From Lewinellaceae bacterium (GTDB lineage Bacteria > Bacteroidota > Bacteroidia > Chitinophagales > Saprospiraceae), in the NCBI GenBank assembly GCA_020636215.1, contig JACJYG010000008.1:234501-298500 (forward strand): a stretch of DNA of 64,000 nucleotides. The letters are read 5' to 3'. The position numbers and the translations under genes were made by a program. A model generated the notes under the pieces. The model had not been told where the DNA came from. It saw only the letters and a program-made list of their open reading frames with translations, and did no database searches. Positions 58,512 through 64,000 of this stretch are shown piece by piece (position 1 is the stretch's first letter; each line of letters opens with the position of its first letter).

Positions 58512-60005
58512 ATGAAAACTAACAAAAACACGTCTTTCCCTACCTGCCGCCAGCTTTACCTGCTCCTGTTTTTGTTCTGTTTTCAAATCTCTGGCCGGGC
58601 CCAGGTTTGGGAAACCGTAATTGACGACAACGGCCAAAGTGTCCTGCTCACTGGCAACCACCCCACTGTCCCATTGCCCGACGGGGGCGTAGTGGTTGCC
58701 GCCACTTATGAAACGGAAGATTCCGTGCTTCTGGCCCGGACGGATGAGGAGGGAAATGTCCTTTGGTTTCAGCCTGTCCCAACACCGGAAGGCCAAACCC
58801 TGGCCTGGGACGTCACTCTTACCTCCGACGGAGGCTACGCTATTGGCGGCGTTCACTATTTAAGTAATGGCAAGGGGCAGTATTTTATTCTCAAGTTCAA
58901 TGAAGGGGGCTCTCCGAGCTGGAACGAGGCCTTGGAGCACCCCGGCCATGGGTTGGTTAAGGCGCTCGTAGGCGCCGACGATGGAAGCTTGATCCTGGTG
59001 GGCGGCCAAACCTATACTTTCGAGGAAAGCCCGGTGCTGGCCGATTCCGTAAACGCCAGGATTGTGCGGCTCGACGCCCAGGGGAATATTCTCTGGGACC
59101 AGATCCTGGATAAAGGCACTCACGATGAATTGACGGCGGTTATTCAAAAAAAAGACGGGAACTTTATCGCGGCGGGCATGAGCCGGGGATTTCCTCCGCA
59201 AACAACTTACCGCGTTTATCTGATAGAATTTGACCTGGCAGGCAACATCCTCTGGGAAAAGGTGTTCCGGCCGGAACCGAACCAAAGCCCGGTTGTGAAA
59301 TCAGTGATCGAATTGTCCGATGGTGGACTGGCCATGGTTGGGGCAGTAACGGTGTTTCCGAATCTGATGAATTTTCAGGATTTTTTCATCTGTAAAACCA
59401 ATGCCGAAGGAGAATTGAGCTGGGCCAATGTACACGGCGGCACACAACAGGAAACCCTGGTAGATGTAGCCGAAATGCCGGATGGAGGGCTGTTGGCGGT
59501 AGGTAGAACATTCGTTTCAACGCTCGGCACTAACCAACCAAGCGGCTATATTGCCAAATACGACGGACAGGGGGAGCTCTTTTGCGAGGAATTAACCGGC
59601 CCGCGCAATGAACTGAAAGGAATAGCCGCTATCCCGGAGGACAAAGGATTTATTCTGTCTGGAATGAGTTGGGATCATGATTCCCCGGTGGATATTTTCT
59701 TGTGGAAATATCCGGCTGACTATTGTGAAATACCAATAAATACCTATTCCGTTAAAAACCCCTGGAAGGTTTCTGTTTTCCCCAATCCGATGAAGGAATG
59801 GGCTTCCATTCAGATAGAAAACGGACCGCAGGAGCCCATTGGCCTCGTATTGGTGAATACCTTGGGACAGGTGGCCCAATATCATACCTTCAGCGGCGAC
59901 GGCGCCCTTACACTCGAGCGAAATGGGTTACCGTCAGGGGTGTATTTTCTACTGCTGAAGGAAAAAGGTGAAATCGTGAATACCAGAAAATTGGTGCTTT
60001 ATTGA
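58512..60005 (+). CDS. Secreted beta-propeller-like protein with T9SS type-A sorting domain
   Basis: 497 residues. Signal peptide MKTNKNTSFPTCRQLYLLLF... ending at about GRAQ. The body has about seven repeats of a DGGxxxxGxxx...DxxGNxLW pattern (PDGGVVVAATYE, SDGGYAIGGVHY, DDGSLILVGGQ, KDGNFIAAGMSR, SDGGLAMVGAVT, PDGGLLAVGRTF), as in delta-60/propeller-type proteins. The last 80 residues are a type-A sorting domain (VSVFPNPMKEWASIQ ... GLPSGVYFLLL ... NTRKLVLY). It should be secreted through T9SS. Function unknown. Confidence 0.87.
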   Translation: MKTNKNTSFPTCRQLYLLLFLFCFQISGRAQVWETVIDDNGQSVLLTGNHPTVPLPDGGVVVAATYETEDSVLLARTDEEGNVLWFQPVPTPEGQTLAWDVTLTSDGGYAIGGVHYLSNGKGQYFILKFNEGGSPSWNEALEHPGHGLVKALVGADDGSLILVGGQTYTFEESPVLADSVNARIVRLDAQGNILWDQILDKGTHDELTAVIQKKDGNFIAAGMSRGFPPQTTYRVYLIEFDLAGNILWEKVFRPEPNQSPVVKSVIELSDGGLAMVGAVTVFPNLMNFQDFFICKTNAEGELSWANVHGGTQQETLVDVAEMPDGGLLAVGRTFVSTLGTNQPSGYIAKYDGQGELFCEELTGPRNELKGIAAIPEDKGFILSGMSWDHDSPVDIFLWKYPADYCEIPINTYSVKNPWKVSVFPNPMKEWASIQIENGPQEPIGLVLVNTLGQVAQYHTFSGDGALTLERNGLPSGVYFLLLKEKGEIVNTRKLVLY

Positions 60006-60134
60006 TAAGAATCAATGTTGTTTATGATCAATATCATCATCTTTCCTCTGGCTATTCCCGAACTTTCAACTCTCACCCTCACCCATTCACCAGCTGGATT
60101 TTCGATCAATTGCCCTGATCCTAAAACCAGATTT

Positions 60135-60374
60135 ATGGAAAGGAACGACATCAAAACCAAAGTCCTTAAGGTCATTTCCGAAGTGCTGGACACAGAAGGC
60201 GTAGTAATTGGTGAAGATGACAATTTCGTTTTCGACCTCGGCGCCGACTCCATGCAAAGCCTTCAGCTCGTCGCCGGCTTTGAAGAGGAATTTAACATTG
60301 AAATGGATGAAGACAAAGCCCTGGAAGTGCAAACCGTCGGGGCCGCCGTGGATTTCATAGCTCAGTACGTTTAA
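60135..60374 (+). CDS. Acyl carrier protein
   Basis: 79 residues from ATG 60135. The 4'-phosphopantetheine site is Ser39 in LGADSMQSLQLV (DSM in place of the usual DSL), followed by FEEEFNIEMDEDKALEV and VGAAVDFI. It is a secondary ACP, not obviously linked to fatty-acid synthesis, since no fab gene is near. It lies 11 bp before an NDP-forming acyl-CoA synthetase gene in the same direction, so it may carry an acyl group handled by that enzyme; this is inference. Confidence 0.9.
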   Translation: MERNDIKTKVLKVISEVLDTEGVVIGEDDNFVFDLGADSMQSLQLVAGFEEEFNIEMDEDKALEVQTVGAAVDFIAQYV

Positions 60375-60385
60375 GCCAGACAGAT

Positions 60386-62524
60386 ATGCCCGACCGATCC
60401 GCTCTTCACCAGGCAAACCTGGACAAGATATTTACCCCCCGGTCCGTAGCCATCATCGGGGCCAACACCAAAAAGGGCACCGTCCCTTTTGATATCCTCT
60501 ACAGCATTCTCTCCGGGGAGTTCAACGGCCTCATTCTGCCCGTCAGCCCGGGGAAACAGCACATTGCCGGCATTAAGGCCTATAAGTACGTGGTCGATAT
60601 CGAAGACCCCGTCGACCTGGGGGTTATTGTTTTTCCCAGCACGGTAGCCCACATGGCGCTGGAACAATGCGGCCAGAAAGGCATTAAATCCGTGATCATC
60701 ATTTCCGCCGGCTTCAGGGAAGTGGGTGAAAAAGGGATAGAACGGGAAAAGCAGCTCCTGGAGATCGCCCAAAAATACGATATCTCCTTCATCGGCCCCA
60801 ATTGCCTGGGCCTGATCAATACCGACCCAAAAGTCCGCCTCAATGCCTCCTTTGCCCGGCAGATGCCCGCAGCCGGCAATATCGGCTTCCTCTCCCAAAG
60901 CGGCGCCCTGTGCACCGCCGTGCTGGATTTCGCTCAGGCCAAAGGCATCGGCTTCTCCAAATTCGTCAGCTTCGGCAACAAGGCCGACATCTCCGAGATC
61001 GACCTGTTGTATTACCTGATGCGGGATGAAGCTACCAAGGCCATCCTCCTCTACCTCGAAGAAGTCAGCGACGGCCGTGCCCTGATGCAAGCCGCCCGGG
61101 ACATCCGCGAACAAAGCGGCAAACCGCTGCTGATCATCAAATCCGGGCGTACGCAGGAAGGAGCCTCGGCGGCAGCCTCCCATACCGGCTCGCTGGCCGG
61201 CAGCGACGATATCTGCGACGCAGCCTTCGAGCAGGCAGGCATCCTCCGCTGCGATAACATCGAGCAGATGTTCCATATCGCCACGGCTTTCGCCTACGCG
61301 CCTATTCCCGAATCCAAACGGGTTGCCATCATCACCAATGCCGGCGGCCCCGGCGTGCTCACCACCGATGCGGTAGTCAGGCAGGGCCTGCAACTGGCCC
61401 GCTTTTCAGAAGCGACAACCAAGGTGCTGAAAAAAGCGCTTCCCAACACGGCCAACCTCCACAATCCCGTCGACGTGATCGGGGACGCCACCGCCGATCG
61501 CTACGAAGCCGCCATGGAAGCCGCCTTGCAGGATGAAAATGTGGACGGCCTGTTCGTCATCCTGACGCCCCAATCCATGACCGATATCGATGCTATCGCC
61601 CATCAGGTGGCGGCCGCCTCCAAAAAATACCGGAAGCCGGTTTATGCGTCCTTTATGGGGGAAACCGACGTCGCTTCGGGGGTGCGGATACTTCAACAAA
61701 ATCAGGTCCCTCATTACACCCTGCCCGAATCCATGGCCAAAACCTTCGCCGCTGCCTGCCGCTTTGGGGAACTCCTCCGTAAAAGCCCGGGCGAGCCCAC
61801 TCCGATCACCGGAATGGATGTATCGAAAGCAAAGGCCATTCTGCAAGGAGCAAAGGAACGCGAAAAAACATACCTTCAGGAGTTCGAAGCCGTTGAGGTG
61901 TTAAATGCCTACGGTATTCCGGCGCCGAAAGGAGCACTGGCCACTTCGCCGGAAGAAGCCGCGCGGATCGCCAAAACCATTGGCTTTCCAGTTGTGCTGA
62001 AGATCCAATCCGACGATATTCTGCACAAAGTGGATGTAGGCGGCGTGCAAATGAATATCCAATCGGAAGCGGAAGCCAGAGCCACCTATGAGTCCATACT
62101 TTCGAACGTGCGGGAACGGCAACCGGAAGTGGAAATACAGGGTGTGTATGTGGTGCGCCAGGTACCTCCAGGCGAGGAAGTCATTCTCGGCCTGAAGCAG
62201 GACCCTTCCTTCGGGCCCGTGATCCTTTTTGGACTGGGTGGCATCTTTACGGAAATTTACAACGACTTCAGCCTTCGGGTAGCGCCGCTAACTAAAAAAG
62301 AGGCACTGGAAATGGTGCGGCAGGCCAGGGCCTATACAATACTGGCAAGCGCCAGGGGCCGCCAACCTAAAGATGTAAATAGTATCGTGGATGCCCTATT
62401 GCGCCTGAGCCAACTAGCCATGGCCCATCCCGGGATCCGGGAACTCGATATCAACCCCTTGATCGTCCTGGATGAAGGAGCAGGGTGCTTTGCTGTTGAC
62501 GTGAAAATATTGCTAAACCAATAG
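60386..62524 (+). CDS. NDP-forming acyl-CoA synthetase (acetate-CoA ligase type)
   Basis: 712 residues, alpha and beta parts fused. Residues 10-130 form a CoA-binding domain (KIFTPRSVAIIGANTKKGTV). Two succinyl-CoA-ligase-like domains follow, with the phosphorylated His near residue 265 in ASHTGSLAGSDD. From about 480 there is an ATP-grasp domain (VLNAYGIPAPKGALA, FPVVLKIQSDDILHKVDVGG, ELDINPLIVL). It interconverts acyl-CoA plus NDP and Pi with free acid plus NTP. Its close coupling to an ACP gene is unusual. Confidence 0.9.
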   Translation: MPDRSALHQANLDKIFTPRSVAIIGANTKKGTVPFDILYSILSGEFNGLILPVSPGKQHIAGIKAYKYVVDIEDPVDLGVIVFPSTVAHMALEQCGQKGIKSVIIISAGFREVGEKGIEREKQLLEIAQKYDISFIGPNCLGLINTDPKVRLNASFARQMPAAGNIGFLSQSGALCTAVLDFAQAKGIGFSKFVSFGNKADISEIDLLYYLMRDEATKAILLYLEEVSDGRALMQAARDIREQSGKPLLIIKSGRTQEGASAAASHTGSLAGSDDICDAAFEQAGILRCDNIEQMFHIATAFAYAPIPESKRVAIITNAGGPGVLTTDAVVRQGLQLARFSEATTKVLKKALPNTANLHNPVDVIGDATADRYEAAMEAALQDENVDGLFVILTPQSMTDIDAIAHQVAAASKKYRKPVYASFMGETDVASGVRILQQNQVPHYTLPESMAKTFAAACRFGELLRKSPGEPTPITGMDVSKAKAILQGAKEREKTYLQEFEAVEVLNAYGIPAPKGALATSPEEAARIAKTIGFPVVLKIQSDDILHKVDVGGVQMNIQSEAEARATYESILSNVRERQPEVEIQGVYVVRQVPPGEEVILGLKQDPSFGPVILFGLGGIFTEIYNDFSLRVAPLTKKEALEMVRQARAYTILASARGRQPKDVNSIVDALLRLSQLAMAHPGIRELDINPLIVLDEGAGCFAVDVKILLNQ

Positions 62525-62548
62525 AGGCGTTATTAAAAATTAATATCC

Positions 62549-63358
62549 ATGAGGATCCTGATCCACAAAGATTACGAAGCGCTCAGCAAATGGTGCGCCT
62601 ACTACATTGCTAAAAAGATCAAGGACGGGCGCCCGTCAGCCGACAAACCTTTTGTGCTGGGCCTTCCGACCGGCTCTTCTCCGATCGGAACTTACCGGGA
62701 ACTGGTTAAGCTTTACCAGGCAGGGAAGGCCTCTTTCAAAAATGTGGTGACCTTCAACATGGATGAATACGTCGGCCTGCCGGAAAACCACCCGCAGAGT
62801 TATCACTATTTTATGGAGGAACACCTCTTTCGTCACATCGATATCCCCCGGGGAAACATCAACATCCCGAACGGTAATGCCCCCGACCTGGCCAAAGAGT
62901 GCCAGGCCTATGAAGACAAGATCGTGAAGGCCGGAGGCATAGATCTTTTCCTGGGTGGAATAGGCGTAGACGGCCACCTGGCCTTTAACGAGCCGGGCTC
63001 CTCCCTTATATCCCGAACCCGGATCAAAACGCTTACCCATGATACCCGGGTTGCTAACTCCAGGTTCTTCGATAATGATGTAAACAAGGTCCCTCAAATC
63101 GCGCTGACGGTCGGCCTGGGCACCATTATGTCGGCCAAGGAGGTCATGATCATCATCAACGGTTATTCCAAGGCGCGGGCCTTGTACCAGGTGGTGGAAC
63201 AGGGCGTCAACCATATGTGGACCGGCTCGATGCTGCAACTCCACCAGCACGGTATCATCGTCTGCGACGACGAAGCCACCATGGAACTCAAGGTGGGCAC
63301 TGTAAAATACTTCAAGGATATCGAACGGCACGACCTGGAAAACCTTCCTGAATTATAA
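62549..63358 (+). CDS. nagB: Glucosamine-6-phosphate deaminase
   Basis: 269 residues. Signatures: LGLPTGSSPIGTYRELV, FNMDEYVGLPENHPQSYHYFM (catalytic Asp), GIGVDGHLAFNEPGSSL (catalytic His and Glu) and VGLGTIMSAKEVMI. It converts glucosamine-6-phosphate to fructose-6-phosphate and ammonia in amino-sugar use. Length matches E. coli NagB. It follows the synthetase by 24 bp and may share its transcript. Confidence 0.96.
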   Translation: MRILIHKDYEALSKWCAYYIAKKIKDGRPSADKPFVLGLPTGSSPIGTYRELVKLYQAGKASFKNVVTFNMDEYVGLPENHPQSYHYFMEEHLFRHIDIPRGNINIPNGNAPDLAKECQAYEDKIVKAGGIDLFLGGIGVDGHLAFNEPGSSLISRTRIKTLTHDTRVANSRFFDNDVNKVPQIALTVGLGTIMSAKEVMIIINGYSKARALYQVVEQGVNHMWTGSMLQLHQHGIIVCDDEATMELKVGTVKYFKDIERHDLENLPEL

Positions 63359-63367
63359 AACAATAGG

Positions 63368-64000
63368 ATGAAATACCGGAACCTGACCGATTCCGAGATT
63401 ACTGCCCTCCTATCTCAGGGCTGTTTTTGCGACGACTGGACTGCAGTCCGAGTATCTGGCCCGTTCAACCCGGCCCATATCCACTCCGCCCGGTTCGAAG
63501 GAACCGTTAAGCTGTGCCCCATGAATCAAGAGGTAGCCCCTGGGGAAGGCGCTCCAAAGCCTTCAGGGCTTTATTCCTGCTATATCAAAGATTGCGAAAT
63601 ACAGGGCCCTGTTTATATCAGCCAGGTAGGCCGGTTGGAAGGCTATACCATCGAAAAGGATGTACGGATTGAAAATGTGTCTTCGCTTGTTGTGGAAAGC
63701 CCAACAGCCTTTGGGAATGGTACGGAAATCGAGGTTTTGAATGAAGGAGGAGGCCGGGAGGTATTGATTTTTGACCAACTTACCGCCCAGATCGCCTACC
63801 TGATGGCCAATTACCGGCATGAACCAGAGATGATCGTCCGTCTGAAGGAACTGATCCAGGATTATTGCCAGAGAAAACAATCCGATCGAGGGGTGATCCA
63901 ATCGGGCGCCTCCATTCGGGATGTCCAAACCATCAGGAATGTGAATTTCGGGCCCAAAGCATTGGTTTCCGGCGCACAATCGCTGGAGGAGGGGACAATA
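63368..64000 (+). CDS. DUF4954 family protein (5' part, cut by window end)
   Basis: Frame opens at ATG 63368, 9 nt after the nagB stop, and stays open for 211 codons to the window edge. The start MKYRNLTDSEITALLSQGC and the following YISQVGRLEGYTIEKDVRIENVSS (shown in part: IENVSSLVVE) match the DUF4954 pattern, whose members have left-handed beta-helix repeats resembling sugar acyl/nucleotidyl transferases. The pairing with nagB suggests a role in amino-sugar or nucleotide-sugar metabolism, unproven. Confidence 0.8.
   Translation, partial: MKYRNLTDSEITALLSQGCFCDDWTAVRVSGPFNPAHIHSARFEGTVKLCPMNQEVAPGEGAPKPSGLYSCYIKDCEIQGPVYISQVGRLEGYTIEKDVRIENVSSLVVESPTAFGNGTEIEVLNEGGGREVLIFDQLTAQIAYLMANYRHEPEMIVRLKELIQDYCQRKQSDRGVIQSGASIRDVQTIRNVNFGPKALVSGAQSLEEGTI

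Overview
The window reads as chromosomal DNA of a free-living Bacteroidota, most likely class Saprospiria (Lewinella/Phaeodactylibacter-like). The reasons are type IX secretion (T9SS) sorting domains on several proteins, a PorP/SprF partner protein, an OmpA/PD40 protein, Bacteroidota-type promoters (TTTG then TAnnTTTG), and Bacteroidota-type gltX, scpA and DUF4954 genes. The taxon is inferred from gene content only. I see no rRNA, phage or intact insertion sequence. There is one intact tRNA.

Layout. 1-8.5 kb: a cut-off radical SAM gene, exonuclease III, two tandem long-chain acyl-CoA synthetases and a PpiD-like chaperone. 8.7-20 kb: a reverse-strand block of a 2376-residue adhesin-like T9SS cargo, its PorP/SprF partner, an OmpA/PD40 protein and a radical SAM/SPASM enzyme. 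20.4-32.5 kb: mostly housekeeping (gltX, polysaccharide deacetylase, exbD, tocopherol-cyclase-like, aminopeptidase P, an ECF sigma/anti-sigma pair, atpD-atpC, a glycosyltransferase). 32.6-37.7 kb: a DUF5691 / MoxR AAA+ / DUF5682 operon. 38.3-42.2 kb: an effector-associated-domain (EAD11-like) membrane protein followed by three envelope proteins of unknown function. 42.3-47.3 kb: scpA, an RsmI-like methylase, nadA, bcp and a PfkB kinase. 47.4-52.8 kb: the most striking region, described below. 53-55.7 kb: an ECF sigma, anti-sigma, Spy/CpxP-like and LTxxQ T9SS-cargo operon. 56-64 kb: comM, a small two-gene cassette, a T9SS-sorted propeller protein, an ACP with an NDP-forming acyl-CoA synthetase, nagB and a cut-off DUF4954 gene.

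The unusual system. Beside one intact tRNA-Asn(GTT) lies a tandem array of twelve 431-bp units. Each unit holds a 101-residue GIY-YIG nuclease ORF whose last codons and TAG stop lie inside a tRNA-Asn-derived sequence. That tRNA-like part keeps both strands of the acceptor stem and the T arm, has lost the D arm, and carries a 25-nt perfect-stem hairpin where the anticodon arm was. A terminator-like hairpin separates each tRNA-like part from the next ORF. A degenerate full-length tRNA-Asn with the same hairpin precedes the intact gene. Spacer variants recur every third unit, so the array has a higher-order trimer pattern. Eleven of twelve ORFs are open; one has a 1-nt frameshift. The structure looks like a minimal tRNA-parasitising nuclease element that has amplified.

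Four kinds of short terminal-inverted-repeat (MITE-like) elements are scattered through intergenic sites, including two near-identical 163-bp copies just upstream of gltX and of the EAD11 gene, and one between atpD and atpC.
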